A stretch of 64,000 nucleotides of DNA from Epiperipatus broadwayi (GCA_028023455.1 JAQFVV010012513.1:2478001-2542000), one strand, 5' to 3'; counted from the stretch's first letter, positions 10,280 through 22,070 are shown. Notes: generated from the letters alone by a model not told the origin. Numbers and translations: made by a program.

Positions 10280-12345
10280 TGCACAGCAAATTTTTAAAAA
10301 ATAATAAAGAAGAAGAAAGTGTGTGTATTTTCTACATAAACTGAAGAAAAATTATTAATAAATATGGTCAATTACAACACTTGGTATATTTACAAATCAT
10401 AATGTTTTTGCAGATGATCATATACAGTGCTCAGAGATGGAAAAATTGTTGCTTGAACTATGTAAAATGTATTAAATTTATGAAATATAGTGGTTTTTGT
10501 TTGTTTATTTATATTTTCATTTGTTCATTTACATTTATTTAGCATATTACTAAAGTCATATACTTTAATACAGCACAATACATGGCTTCACTATACAATT
10601 GTAGAAGATAAGAAATATTTAAAAATAATTATGTTTTAGATTAAAGCATATATAAATCTTTCATGATACTTATAAATGCTTGCATATTAGCGGCATATCT
10701 ATACACAGGACTATTTCCATAGGTGGGACACTGCAGCACCTGTCTCAGATGCCAAATTTAATTTACATCAGGAATTAAAATGAGGCATTAAATTTTAATA
10801 TATATTTTATACACATTTTTCTTATTATATTCTCTCTTTTATTCAATAGATCACTTAAAGTAAGCATTTTCAATAATTTTAGTATGCAATATTTATATGA
10901 TTTCCTCACAAATCAAAACTGTTTGTCCAGGCCTTGTTTATAATTTTACTCATTCTAGTATGACTTTAGAATCATTAGTATAAACACTATGCTGCAGTAT
11001 TTTAGTCATTGCAAAATTTCTTTATGTAGATTTAAAAAATTGTAATTATTATGTATATAAGAGAGGCAAAAGTGGTTTAAATTTAATTCAAAATCAGAGT
11101 GGGAAATCTTTTTTCTGCAAAAAGCCATTTAGCTGCAAAAAGCCATTTAGATATTTATAATATCATTTGTGAGACATACAATCTTTTCAACTGACAGACA
11201 AATTTAAACATTCCCTTTTTAAATAAGGACCACAATTTTTCTGTGAATCAAAAATAATGTAACATCATTATTTTTAAAAATGATGTAACAATCATTATTT
11301 TTAAAGACCATTCCTCATTTAATGATAATTTATCCAAATCCTCTTGATCATATCTTCATGACATATTATATTCTCAAATTTCTTTTTATGTTTTGGACAA
11401 GTTAATTCTATAGCCGCTAGGATACAGTCTTTTATAAACTTCCTTTCAGAAAATGGTTTCAAATTTTCAGCTTTATTTTTTTAAAAAAAAAACTTGCTTT
11501 CACAGAATTTTCTGGCTTGTTTGTGCTTTTTATAAAACATTTCAGCTACTTGATGAAGTCATTTTCATGTTTTTTTTTAATATTTCTTTCTTCCCCAAAA
11601 TTATGTTGTACTCAGAATGTTTTGATAAGTAGTGTCATTTAGTAATGTGTTTTTTATTAATTTAAATGTTTTACATACATGTCAGATATATTGATTTTCT
11701 ATATCTTTCTCTAAAAATGTATGTGTTGGTCCATTTTTTTTGAAGAGTGTCAATTTTTCTTATCTTATTCTATGTATCCATCCTGATATAAAAATTATGT
11801 AAAATAATAATATAATTTAATAAAATTCATGGTATATTTTTCCAGTTATAATTACTCAGTGAAAATCGTTATAAATATAAACAAATATTTGCAGGTCCAT
11901 AGATTAAATCCATAGTTAGATAGACCACCCAATATAGATAATTTGTTGGGATGTTGCACCTATGATAGAATGAAGTAGAATCATTATAAGTTTTGGTGAG
12001 AGAAAAATATATATTTGAGTAAATAAATACTTTATCTTACTTAACTCATAGTTCAGTATTTTCATGCATGTTTAAATACAAGTTTTATGTAGTCCATTTT
12101 TAAAAATGTCTGGAAGCCAGATTAAAAGTTTTTAAAAGCCAAAATTGCTCTTTGTAATGGAGTTCCCTACTTATGTGTTAAATAATATTAGCAATAAACC
12201 ATATTCGTGTTCATTAGGAAGATCCATGTTATATTTTGAATGTTGTAGGTTTAAACATAGTAAAATTACTTTCACTCAGTTTTAAAAATTTAAATTATCT
12301 GATATTTAATTTAAAATATTAATAATAATCACATGGCTTTATTAT
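10280..12345. other. AT-rich non-coding stretch
   Basis: No gene or recognised repeat. A 19-bp direct duplication (gcaaaaagccatttagct) lies at 11116-11152 and a short duplicated block around taacatcattatttttaa at 11250-11305. Confidence 0.5.
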
Positions 12346-12349
12346 TTGA

Positions 12350-13320
12350 GAGTTCATTTAAAGTTTAGACATCAGAAGTGACAGGGCTGGATGTGATCAG
12401 TGGACCATGAGCTTCAGTATCCATTCTGCCACAGCAGCAATGCATTCTGGGAATTCAAAAATATATTGTAGTTTAATGGTTTATTATTCAGGAGTTTATA
12501 AAGTTTTTCAGGTATCAGAAGTGACAGAGCTGGGCTGCGATCCATAGATCTTGAATTCCAGGACTTGCCTATCCATCATGTAGCAAAGTATGCTGGGTAC
12601 TCAGAAAGAATATAGTAATGGAATGGTTCATTATTCAGGAGTTCATAAGCAGTTCAACCATCGTAAGTGACAGGGCTGGGCTGCGAACCATGAATCCTGA
12701 ACTCCAGTCTGCCACTCTTTCATTCAGCAAAGCATGCTGGGAACACAGAATGACTATAATAATTGAAATCAGGACTTCATAATAAGTTCAACTATCATTA
12801 GTGACACTACTGGGATGTGATCCATAGGTGTTGAGCATCAGATTCAGCCACTCTAGCACTGCACAAAGCATGCTGGGAATTCAGAAAGAATATAGTAATT
12901 GAATGGTGTATTATTCAGGAGTTTATAAGAAGTTCAAACATCAGAAGTGACTGAGGTGGGCTGCAATTCATGTACCTTGAACTCCAAAGTTCACTCCTCC
13001 ACCACTTCAGCAAAGCATGCTGGGACCTCAAAAGGAATATAGTAATTGGGTGGTTTATTATTCAGGAGTTTATAAGTAGTTCAAACATCAGAAATGACAG
13101 CTGGGCTGCGATCCATGGCCCTTGAGTTCCAGAGTCTGTCACTGCAGCAAAGCATGATGGGATCTCAGAAAGAATATAGTAATTCAATGGTTTATTATTC
13201 AGAAGTCCATAAGAAGTTCAAGCATCAGAAGTAATACAGAAGGGCTGCAATCCATGAACCTTGTGTTTCAGAGTCCAGCATCCTATCATTGCAGCAAAGC
13301 TTGCTGGAAAATCAGAAAAA
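12350..13320 (+). repeat. Family D tandem array, about seven units of 130-145 bp
   Basis: Each unit has ttattcaggagtttataa, a agttcaaacatcagaagtga block, gggctgcgatccatg, ttgaactccagagtctg, cagcaaagcatgctggga and a agaatatagtaattgaatgg block. Units differ by many substitutions and small indels, so the array is old. Single relics occur elsewhere (about 15630-15735, 22138-22230, 22907-23030, 32940-33025, 37290-37340), so the unit is a dispersed repeat that was amplified locally. Confidence 0.85.
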
Positions 13321-13330
13321 ATACAACTAC

Positions 13331-13555
13331 CACTAAACATCATGTGATCCCCATTCTCTATGCTTGCACAAGCTGTTTAAATAGAAGCAAAACTTTCCAT
13401 ACAGTAGCACCACTCAATTCAATCCAGAGTAATCAATGGATGCAGTAAGGATATTGGATGATTGAACACTAGATAGGAATTTTAAAATTTCCTGCATCCA
13501 TTGATTACTCTGGCTTTCTCAATCTGGTTACCTTACACTCTGTAATCACTCACTC
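13331..13555. mobile_element. Family C foldback element, internally deleted
   Basis: Left end ccactaaacatcatgtgat, then gagtaatcaatggatgcag, a shortened centre (ggatattggatga, cactagataggaatttta) and the right arm catccattgattactctgg. The ribozyme segment is absent. Confidence 0.75.
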
Positions 13556-14904
13556 TACAACTGCATTAAATCATGATTTGACTAAAGCATTTTTTTATGA
13601 ATTTAAATTGAGTATTTCCCAGTGGTAGATAACTAATTGTGGCAAGTTCTGTTAGTAGTTTATAACCCAGTTTCTTTTACTAGTGAAATTATGTTTTGAC
13701 TATTTCATGCAAATAATCTACTTCATATTATTTTCATAGTTCACATCTCACATAATCCATTTTTATATTTTACAACTAGAAAGTGGTAACAGTCATAAAT
13801 GTGAAAGTTTGGTACTTCTTGAATTTTTTTGATTTTAAATGCCTTTATATTTATATCAAAGCGCATGTTTAGCAATGATATTTCAGAATGAATATCTAGA
13901 GGTCAACGTTGATGAAACATTATCAAAATAAAATACAGATTATTTAATTAATGGCAATGGATCATCACAGGTATTTATTGCCAAGTGTTAAACTGCACGA
14001 GTAACAATGATTACAATAACATAACATTGAAATTGTTTGGCTCACTACAATAGGCAAAAGCCTTTCTCTTTTTCTATAGTGATGTTATTTAGTGAAAGCT
14101 GGAGTGACCAGTGCTTACTAGCTGGTCCAATTTAGTCTCCATTTCCTGGATGGTTTCTGGATTTTTCTTTTTTCAATACACCATTGGAATTGAAACATAA
14201 AACTTATGCTTTTATACATATGTCAGTGAGTTTATGGGTGTCATTTAAACATTTAATGATATTCATTCCAGGTTTGAATTCCAAGTAATCATTAATAAAT
14301 GAAAGTCAGAAAATAATGTGAATACACAGACTAAATAATACCAAAACTTTTACACACTAATTACTCTAACTTGTAGGACACTACAGTAAGATACATCACA
14401 GCTAACGTTGGTAAAGATTTGGAGAAGATAGTTTAACTTAGAATACAACACCTATCTTTTAGTAGGTTATTAGTCATGGGGATATTAATGGTGTTTACAA
14501 TAAAAATATTTAATAATATAACATATATATGAAATAAAACAAATACATTTAAAAAATAATAATAAGGTTTTTTTTTAATTGCATGTATACATGATATTCT
14601 TTTTATTGGTACGAGAATAAAAAAATCCATAATTCTTTTTATACTGCAAAACTTGTTTTCATGGTGTATACATGGTGTATACAAGGCTTCTAATCTGATT
14701 TAATGAATTTTACATGTACAATTTTCCAGACATTGTTTGTTCCTATCATGGGCTGAGCTCTGTCATTTCTGATATCCAAATTTTTGTGAAGTTCCATGCA
14801 ATATATTATTTGTTTAATATTAATTCATGTTTAACATGTGGACTTTTTTTTGTGGCAATAAATACTTTGGCAAAGGCCATATGGCAATTAGAACATCTAA
14901 AAAT
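13556..14904. other. AT-rich non-coding stretch
   Basis: Nothing recognised. The short open frames here are AT-rich and without protein-like composition. Confidence 0.45.
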
Positions 14905-15320
14905 GAATTATATTTCTGTAGTGCAATTTTCATTACACTAGTCTCACACAAAATAGGGACTGGTTTTTATAAGCACTTTATGGGGGGGGGGGTATAATCA
15001 TAAACACATGACCAAATCATGTGTAAAAAATGTATGATTCCCATAATACACATTCATGCTGAACCAGACCTCTTCATTTAGCCCAGATCCCAATCTCTTA
15101 CATATATATTACTAAACAATAATAAACATATATGTAAGTGATTGAGATCTAGGCCAACTGAAGAGTGCTCATTAAGCAAGAAATATGCATCTTGGAGATA
15201 CACTCCTCTACAATGTATTAAAAATGTATAGAATCTAATCCCTACCTTGAATGAGAGTGGTGTAGTGAAAATCATACTACAGAAATATTTATTAAGTGAA
15301 TAATCTTTAGTCTAATGAAT
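14905..15320. repeat. SINE-F inverted pair
   Basis: A minus-strand copy (14905-15118) and a plus-strand copy (15122-15320) meet near 15120, joined by tacatatatattactaaacaa. Both end outward in the F tail (atttctgtagtgcaatttt and its complement). The left copy has a damaged ribozyme (about 15040-15085, box ATGAAGA, GAAT in place of GAAA); the right copy has a well-preserved one. This head-to-head layout repeats the layout of the C, H2, H3 and H4 foldbacks. Confidence 0.75.
15152..15197 (+). ncRNA. Hammerhead ribozyme in SINE-F
   Basis: CCAA (15154-15157), CTGAAGA (15158-15164), stem II TGCT-CATTA-AGCA (15166-15178), GAAA (15180-15183), short stem III AT-ATGC-AT ending in site AUC with C15191 at the cleavage position, then TTGG (15192-15195) pairing with CCAA. 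All conserved core residues are present. One A is extra after stem II. Confidence 0.75.
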
Positions 15321-15624
15321 GATTTTCTAAAAGTTGATTTTCAGTTCAGGTTGGATAAAATGTGAACAGTGTTTTTAAATCACAGTCTGATTAAGTTTTT
15401 ATTTTAGATAGCCTGTTGCCAGTGACAGACATGTTATTGTTAGTTGATACACAGATGTATAACTATTGTTAATTAAAGGCTGCTAATCCCAGCTTAATAT
15501 GAGTTGGTAAAGTGTTTTTGATTTTATTTTGTATAATTTTTTAGAAAACTTTCCTCCAATTAATAAATAGGCAAGTAATGAGTTTGGTACATAATTGTTT
15601 GGTCAGGTATGTAGGTAGATAGAT

Positions 15625-15735
15625 CATTTAGTGCTGTGTTTGAATGGTGGGCTCTGAAACTCAAGACCCATGGATTTTGACTCTGTTCTGAGATTCTCCA
15701 TGCTTAAACTTCTTATGAGCTTTCAAGAAATAAAA
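15625..15735 (-). repeat. Family D relic
   Basis: Minus strand blocks match the D unit: cataagaagtttaagca, aatccatgggtcttgagt, then agagcccacc. Confidence 0.5.
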
Positions 15736-15880
15736 CTTGAATATTTATTTTTCTTTTATCAAAGTATGATTAGATCTTCCATCTATGTACGAAAAGGAAC
15801 ATTTTCTTTAAAATAAACTGTAAATAAGCTCAAAATTGGACCAAATGAGTGATTATTACTAAAATAACATTAATCCACAA

Positions 15881-16063
15881 AAAACCACTAAACATCACAT
15901 GATCACTATCTCATGCTAGCACATAACTGTTAGTAAACAGGCAAAAACTCTCCATATAGTAGTAGGCACTAGATAGGGATTTTATGCACAAGCCTTCTGG
16001 CATCCATTGATTACTCTGGTTAGCACAAGGTGGCACATCTATATGGACAGTTTTTGCTTGTTT
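15881..16063. mobile_element. Family C foldback element, 12-bp target duplication
   Basis: Direct repeats attaatccacaa occur at 15869-15880 and 16064-16075. The left end (aaaccactaaacatcacatg) runs to ctccatatagtag, then jumps to the right arm (gcactagatagggatttta, catccattgattactctgg). The ribozyme region is deleted. Confidence 0.82.
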
Positions 16064-16384
16064 ATTAATCCACAATAAAGTTAATAATGATGAGTGCCAT
16101 TAGTCTATGTTATATGAAATCAATATAATTAAAATTAATAAATATAATAAATAAGTCATTGTATTTTTAAAATTTTCCATATTAAATAATAAATTGTAGA
16201 AGCACTTTCAATTCTTAAATTATAATCCTTATCAGCTGTTTAATATCTGAGCAGTTGTTAATGATTATGTTGCAATAATTTAAAATGTTTCTGCTATTCT
16301 TTAGTGTTAAAACTTAATTATATGTTATTTCTTATATAAAAATTGTTAATTAATATTTTACATTTTAATATGTTACAATTCTTA

Positions 16385-17660
16385 GTTTAATAGCATAAGG
16401 AATCATTCCTGACACAAGCGCTGCATGAATTTATAACACTGGGGAATAATATGACTTTTCAAACACAAGATAGGGTCATTGAAAAGATAAGAATAAGTTG
16501 ACTGGCATGCTGTAAATTGTACAAATTTCACCATTGCAATGTATTAATATATAGCAATTCTATAAACACTGGTTAATTTTCCTTATAAACATTGGTTAAC
16601 TTTTCTTATACAGTTGCATTTAAGATAAAATAGAACAATGACTGTGCTAATAGCTCTAAACAAGTTTTATTAGTAAATGTTGCAAAAGAAGACATTTAAA
16701 ATCTCTATCTAGAATTATTCCCATCCCCAATTCAGTTTCAAGCTAATATAGTGAATGGTATTAAAAGTAATTGATTAAGACCTTCATGCTATCATACTTA
16801 AGATAGGCCTTTATATATTTAGATAAAAAATGTTAGATCCATTCTTATCTTTAGACTCTTATTTTGTGTTTTCCTGAAGGTTAGTGATGATGGTGCTATT
16901 TATATACTATTTCCATCATCATATAAAATTTTTACTGACTGTTGCCTTTGGCAGGATGGCTAAGTTGGTTAGAGCATTACTTTAAAAGTCAATACATAAG
17001 AATATAAGGGTCCAGGTTCGATTCCCATACTAGTACTGTCACTGATCCAGTCAGCAATACCTGAAGAAGATGGGAGAATAATATAATCTCAAAATGTTGT
17101 GCATATGCTAACTTGTGTGCTGTTGTTACTAACGGTTTATTTGGAATATTAAAATAGACTTAATTTGTTCTAAAGACATTCAATACTCATATTAGATGAA
17201 AATAGTCCAATATATAAATAAGACTCTTATTTTGTGTTTAGAAAGTGGAATATTCATCAGCTTCATAAATTCATACAGCACATGTGTTGGCAGTGATTCC
17301 CTTATGCTGTTACAAATCAAAGCATTACATAAGATAATTAAATCATTAGTCATACATATTTAATATTATATCTAATATTGATGTGAAGTAAATTGTAAGA
17401 ATTTTGCAAATGTCATTTATTAGTAAATAATTAATGGAATTAAAAGTGATTGATTAAAACCTTCATGCTCTCATTTTTAAATGTTTAAGATCAGCCTATG
17501 TAAATACATTTAGGTAAAAAAGATAAGGTGGTTTCAATCTTAGCTTTTCAAGAGATTATCTTGTGTTTAGAATGTGAGAGTATTACTCAGCACTATAAAT
17601 TCATACAGTATATGGTGTCAGGAGTGATTTCCTTATGCTATTACAAATAAAAACATTGCA
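16385..17660. repeat. Family J dispersed/tandem repeat, several ~370-bp units
   Basis: A minus-strand fragment (16385-16500) is followed by two plus-strand units, 16660-16871 continuing at 17221-17340 (interrupted by a SINE) and 17395-17665. Shared blocks: ggaattaaaagtgattgatt, accttcatgctctcat, cttattttgtgtttag, cataaattcatacagca, tcccttatgctgttacaaat. Confidence 0.65.
16872..17220 (+). mobile_element. SINE-A (tRNA-derived) with 19-bp exact target duplication
   Basis: The duplication agactcttattttgtgttt flanks the insert at 16853-16871 and 17221-17239 and splits a family J unit. The tRNA-like part (16950-17030) has box A tggctaagttggttagagc and box B ggttcgattcc (17015-17025). The body follows (ctgtcactgatccagtcagc, ctcaaaatgttgtgcat, gctgttgttactaac) and ends with gatgaaaatagtcc near 17205. 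A short 5' segment with gatgatggtg pairs with ccatcatcat as a hairpin. Other copies: 46470-46800, 57405-57960, 35985-36165. Confidence 0.85.
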
Positions 17661-17924
17661 CTGGATAAATAATTGTTTATATATATTTAATTCATACTTT
17701 AGTAAATAATGTGATTTCTATTGATTTCTATTGCCTATAAAGGCTTAGAGTAGGTGACTGTAAAATAGGCTAAAAAGGAATTGTTCTTGGTAATGTATAT
17801 ATATATATAAACGCAAAACCATAAAACAATACAATACTAGATTAAATTTTAAAAAATCTACCAAAATCCTTACACAACCATGGTTTCATCTACTACAAAT
17901 AGACCTTCTCAAGTGAAAATCAAT

Positions 17925-17933
17925 CTAAAGGAA

Positions 17934-17997
<64 letters not shown>

Positions 17998-18437
17998 AAC
18001 AAACCTTCCCATAATTCACTACAAATTCCACCTTCCCTTAATATCAAAAAAGTCTTCATAAGATTGATAGCCTCAGAATTAAGGAGTTTTATCATCAAAG
18101 TCTCCTTTATTCTTTTTAACTCATTCTTTTCATAAAAAATAACCGAAGCATTGTTAAACAATATTCTATGACCTGTATTCAATTCATGAATATATAAATC
18201 TGAGTTAAGATACCTATGTTTAACCCTACTTATATGAACCTTAACCCTTTCATTAAGGCTAAATTTACTCTGACCTACATAAAATTTACCACAACTACAT
18301 GGAATTTTATAAACAATACCAGGAATAGACCTACTATCAATAGACTGCTTTGAACCATTAAGTAATGAATTCAAATCAGAACTTTTCCTCCATGCAACCT
18401 TCATTCCACCTAACAAATGACTATTCCTATAAACCAA
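17925..18437 (-). CDS. PLE GIY-YIG endonuclease domain (truncated element)
   Basis: The protein (170 residues, the last ~22 from a TA tract) is the GIY-YIG nuclease end of a Penelope-like polyprotein, which nicks target DNA to prime reverse transcription. Visible motifs: GIVYKIPC (residues 40-47, the GIY part), YVGQS (53-57, the YIG part), the conserved Arg 64, a HELNTGH motif (84-90) typical of PLE nucleases, and Glu 112 in KETLMIK, the expected metal-binding Glu. The spacing between GIY and YIG parts with CxC is that of PLEs. The N-terminal reverse transcriptase is absent; the start Met is simply the first in the remaining frame, and the true stop was overwritten by the repeat. It is a 5'-truncated copy, not a working gene. 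Confidence 0.85.
17937..17995. repeat. (TA)n microsatellite
   Basis: Pure alternating TA of about 58 bp at the 3' end of the PLE endonuclease frame. Confidence 0.95.
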
Positions 18438-18554
18438 AAAAAAATTTTAAAATTTAATCTAGTATTGTATTGTTTTATGGTTTTGCATTTTTATTTTTGC
18501 TAGTATAGTGTTAGACAGTTTTGGTTATATAAAAGGATATTGTTCGTGGTATAT

Positions 18555-18597
18555 ACATGTGTGCATATATATATATATATATATATGCACACATGTG
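18555..18597. repeat. Perfect palindrome with TA core
   Basis: acatgtgtgcata, an alternating TA core and tatgcacacatgt form a perfect inverted repeat able to extrude as a hairpin or cruciform. Confidence 0.8.
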
Positions 18598-18599
18598 TG

Positions 18600-18735
18600 T
18601 GTAAATTGATTAGTAAATGAAATCATCATTATATATGCTCAGATAAATCCACAGCCAAGATGTATGGTGTGAAGCAGCCAATCAGATGACTCTGCAAGCT
18701 GAATGGAAATAATAGCAAGCCTCTCTAAGATATCA
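18600..18735 (+). repeat. Family I dispersed repeat
   Basis: Blocks gtaaattgattagtaaatg, ccacagccaagatgtatgg, gtgaagcagccaatcagat and caagctgaatggaaataat recur at 49185-49225/49445-49500 and 63865-63960. At the two latter loci the block precedes or follows a family H2 arm, so I is probably the outer part of that element. Confidence 0.65.
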
Positions 18736-20235
18736 CTAACAAAAAAAAGATGTATACAGATAAAATGTCAATCACTTCCCACTAATACTATGTGTTTTAA
18801 CAATGCTACATTGTGAATAAAGGTAAGGTCTGAATTTAATGGCATCGATTCTTCTGCCCATGTGAGACAAAGTTCTTATATAAATTGAAATCTAACCCTA
18901 ACCCAAGCAATGTGTGCAAAATTTATATTAATAATGATTGTAAATTGTTCATAAACAAACGCACGTTTAATTTATGTATACAAAGAAGCATTAATACATT
19001 AGTTATTTTAAGCTTCATAATCTCCCAAACAGAAATATATATAACACAGACTGAGTGCATATGGCTAATTGAAATAAAATGTCAATCAGTCCCCTGTTAG
19101 ACTATGTTTTTCATCAGTGTTCCCTTATGAATAAATCTGGATTTTAATTCATATAAAAATTTTGGGACATATGGACAGTAGGTAAACTTTTGTCTCTGCT
19201 CTTAAGTTTATGCTTTATCTTTATTCACAAAATAATATTGCTGAAAAAGCAGAGTGTTAAAGTGATTGAATTTTATATTTAAGTTTTTATATTATACATA
19301 TGCACAAGAAATAATATTTCCTGGACTTTTATTATTATAAACAATATAAGATTTTATCCATGTAAACAGAGATAACTTTTTTTTAATTTTTGTTCTTGCC
19401 TAGAAACTATCAATTACTACTAACTGGGTATCCCTGACACTAAACAAGTTTACCTATAATAACTCATTTGTTGGATATGTATATATATATTCAGATAAAA
19501 GTAATTTTTATATGAAATTTGAATGTTATACACTTTATTATTTCTTTTTCTCCATTCATAAAGTTTTCACATTGAAAACATTCTCAGGGAATAAAATCTA
19601 GTATTGTAGACCTTGCCTTATGGAAACAAAGTACATAGTTGTTCTCAATTAACATTTACCTTATAGCATTATGAAAAGAATCAATTCTATTAAATGGAAA
19701 TCTATTTTTCTTTTTAAAATCATCATGGCTTTCAGATTTTAAGGGAGAAACAGTAATGGCTTCATTTTTTATGCAATCCACATAAAAAATACAAAATGGT
19801 ATAATTAATTAAGCAGACCTCCAAATCATTTATCATTCATTATCAATCAAATCCATTTGACAATTTTTGTATTGCTTATATTAATATAGTTTGGATTAAC
19901 TAGTATATTTCTGCAGAACTGTTATTCTTATAACTTCTTAAGCTTAAAAAATGGTATATACATAAACAATGTAATACAGTAATGTAGTATTTTTATTTAT
20001 TTATAGAAATTTATTTAAAAACATAACACATGCAGAAATAAAAGAGATAAACTTCAGTCAGTTATTACATGTGTTTATGTTTAATTAGAAACAGTTTTCT
20101 TGTTTTTAATTGGATTTAAAGTTTTGGATCTGGACAAGGGAAAATATAATAATTTCCTTCCAAAAAATGTGTAGCAATAATTATTAATGACCTGAAATGG
20201 ATTATGTCCAAGTTTTGAGAGCAGGAAGTTTGACA
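18736..20235. other. AT-rich non-coding stretch
   Basis: No gene or recognised repeat; short AT-rich frames only. Confidence 0.45.
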
Positions 20236-20239
20236 CTTG

Positions 20240-20395
20240 TAAATTTAATGTTAATAATTTGTATAAAAAAATCATGACACGAGCTAACTGAAGAGTGCTG
20301 ATTCTATGTAAAATGCATCTTGACATCCATTGCCTTTTACAGATGTGTTTCAAGAACCTGTGGTAAAGTGGAAAATTTAAGTACATTTGAAAAGT
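20240..20395 (+). repeat. SINE-F relic with damaged hammerhead
   Basis: gagctaaCTGAAGAgtgctg, a weakened stem II and AAAA instead of GAAA, then tgcatcttga as in other F copies (20281-20330). Confidence 0.5.
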
Positions 20396-20514
20396 TATTT
20401 CAATACAAAAGAATGGGGTTAATTATTATATATTTTTATGTTTAATTAAATATTAATTGAGTTTGAAGTTTATATTTGGGCTAGAAATGATATGATAATC
20501 TTTAGTCTTGTCAA

Positions 20515-20640
20515 TGATTAATTGTGTTCATTAATGTATTCATGTGAAGTGATTGATGTTAAAGTTGTGAGTATGGAATGTTTGACACTTGTAAATCAAA
20601 TTGTAGTGATTACAAATAAACAGTGATTGAATGATCGACT
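20515..20640 (+). repeat. Family G dispersed repeat fragment
   Basis: Shares tcaaagttgtgag-like and gtttgacacttgtaaatca blocks with 27740-27830, 30570-30640, 51650-51710 and, inverted, 52900-52950. G blocks usually lie beside SINE-F sequence and may be part of the same larger element. Confidence 0.55.
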
Positions 20641-21039
20641 CAGAGTAAAACATTCTAGTATTCAATTCTCAGCTGAGTATCATACATTAAATTTAAAAAG
20701 AATTTGGTCAATCTAATTGAAATGAAATTATAGTCTTCAAATTACAACTATGGAGCAAAGATGTTATGTGACTTCACAAATTAAAATCCTATAGCTAATT
20801 TTTATTTACCAAGTGTCATTTTATTTTAATATTATAAAGTTCAACTATTTCAATCTGTACAGTTTATCTTAAGTACATAACCCACAAGCATATACTTACA
20901 TACCATTTTCAGGTGGTGTGGTTGTTGTAGCAAGGCTTGCTTCAGACTTTCCAGAAATGGTTTGACAATTATAAGATGAGCACGATTCCATATATGCAAA
21001 ACTTTTTTACAAGAAGTATCTAGTAAACTAATATGGGTC

Positions 21040-22070
21040 GCTAAGGAGATAAAAAAATATAAAAAATATTTAGCACATCTAGATTATGCTAATGATGTGA
21101 TTGTTTTGCAAATAATGATTTAGAACATCCAGAAATGTTTTAAAAGTTATCAAATGAATGTAAAAAAAGTAGGACTAATGATAAATACTAAAAAACCTAA
21201 CTATAGGGAATTTGAACTCAGACTTTCAAGCAACCTTCAACTATCCACACTAACTCATCCTACTGATACACATGACCACGCTCATGTAGAAAAGATATAT
21301 AATCACCAATATACGTCTAAAAAAACTAAAGTAATTTTAATGAGCTTTTTGAGGAAAAGGAAATAAAAATGGATAATTATGAATTAGAAGAATTAATAGC
21401 TGCTGGTATCATGGTCAGGTTATTAATCCAGATTATGGATTAAAAATTAAACTTGTATGGAGTGTTTTTTGGTAGAAATAATTGATATTAAAAAGATATG
21501 AGTATGGCATTAAAAAGGAATGTTTTTCAGTAATGTGTTTTATCTGTTCTTACCTGCACATCTGAGACTTGGACATTTAACCATTAACAAGCAAATCTAT
21601 GAAGATAATACATGTCGGGTGTATCAAGAACAACCAGAAATGAAATATTTAGGTAAGAAAAGAAAATGTCTCATTGACATCATTAAGAAAAAAAACTGAA
21701 ATAGAGATGGGATAGCTTTATTGCTAGAAGAGATGACCATAGATGAATTACTGAAGACTTTAAGTGGATATCAAAAGATTGTAGAAGATCTGGAAAGAGA
21801 GCATATGTGAAATGGATAGTTAAGAAATTAAGCTTGTTGGTGTCAAGTAAAAGAAGGAAGCTATAAATTTGAGAAATTGGATTAAACTTCGAAATATCGT
21901 CATTCTGAAGTGAATATCCAGATATTGTAGAAGATCTAGAAAGAGAGCATATGTGAGATGGCATGTGAAATAAATAAACTTGTTGATCTTATGCGAACGG
22001 TGGATGATGTGAATTTAAAAACGATTAAATTTGAAGATTTTTTCATCCTGAGGTAAAAATAATGATGGTT
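21040..22070 (+). pseudogene. Decayed LINE reverse transcriptase and C-terminal domain
   Basis: With frameshifts ignored, the plus strand encodes HLDYANDVIVL near 21075-21107 (the YADD motif of the reverse transcriptase, second Asp region altered to AND), then VGLMINTKK (21160-21195) and, after a SINE insertion, TKVILM. At 21690-21810 it gives RWDSFIARRDDHRW...W...KRAYVKW, the C-terminal block (W-A-G-H-x-x-R-x-x-D-x-R-W) of RTE-like and related animal LINEs. Part of this block is duplicated at 21880-21965. Multiple stops and frameshifts make it non-functional. Product in life: ORF2-type protein for target-primed reverse transcription. Confidence 0.7.
21201..21316 (-). mobile_element. SINE-E tRNA-like fragment with target duplication
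   Basis: A 116-bp insert sits inside the LINE between ctaaaaaacctaa (21188-21200) and ctaaaaaaactaa (21317-21329). On the minus strand it begins atattggtgattat, that is, at the position where the hammerhead of longer E copies would cut, and ends just after box B (gagttcaaattccc). Only the tRNA-like segment was inserted. Confidence 0.75.

Larger units (their letters stand above)
17813..18486 (-). mobile_element. Penelope-like element fragment between perfect 42-bp inverted repeats
   Basis: 17813-17854 and 18445-18486 are exact reverse complements (gcaaaaccataaaacaata... to ...ttttgc), extending a few more bases with one mismatch. They enclose the endonuclease end of a PLE and an AT microsatellite. 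Penelope elements are known to end in inverted or direct terminal repeats; here the reverse transcriptase is missing. A ribozyme-like 3' half (GAAAC-CATG) on the minus strand near 17880 lacks a proper CUGANGA box. Confidence 0.8.

Noticed and set aside
17850-17925. Hammerhead in the PLE 3' flank (minus-strand cttgagaagg ... gatgaaaccatgg)
   Set aside because: The box does not fit CUGANGA without an insertion, and stem II needs a G-U closing pair; kept only as a note under the PLE.
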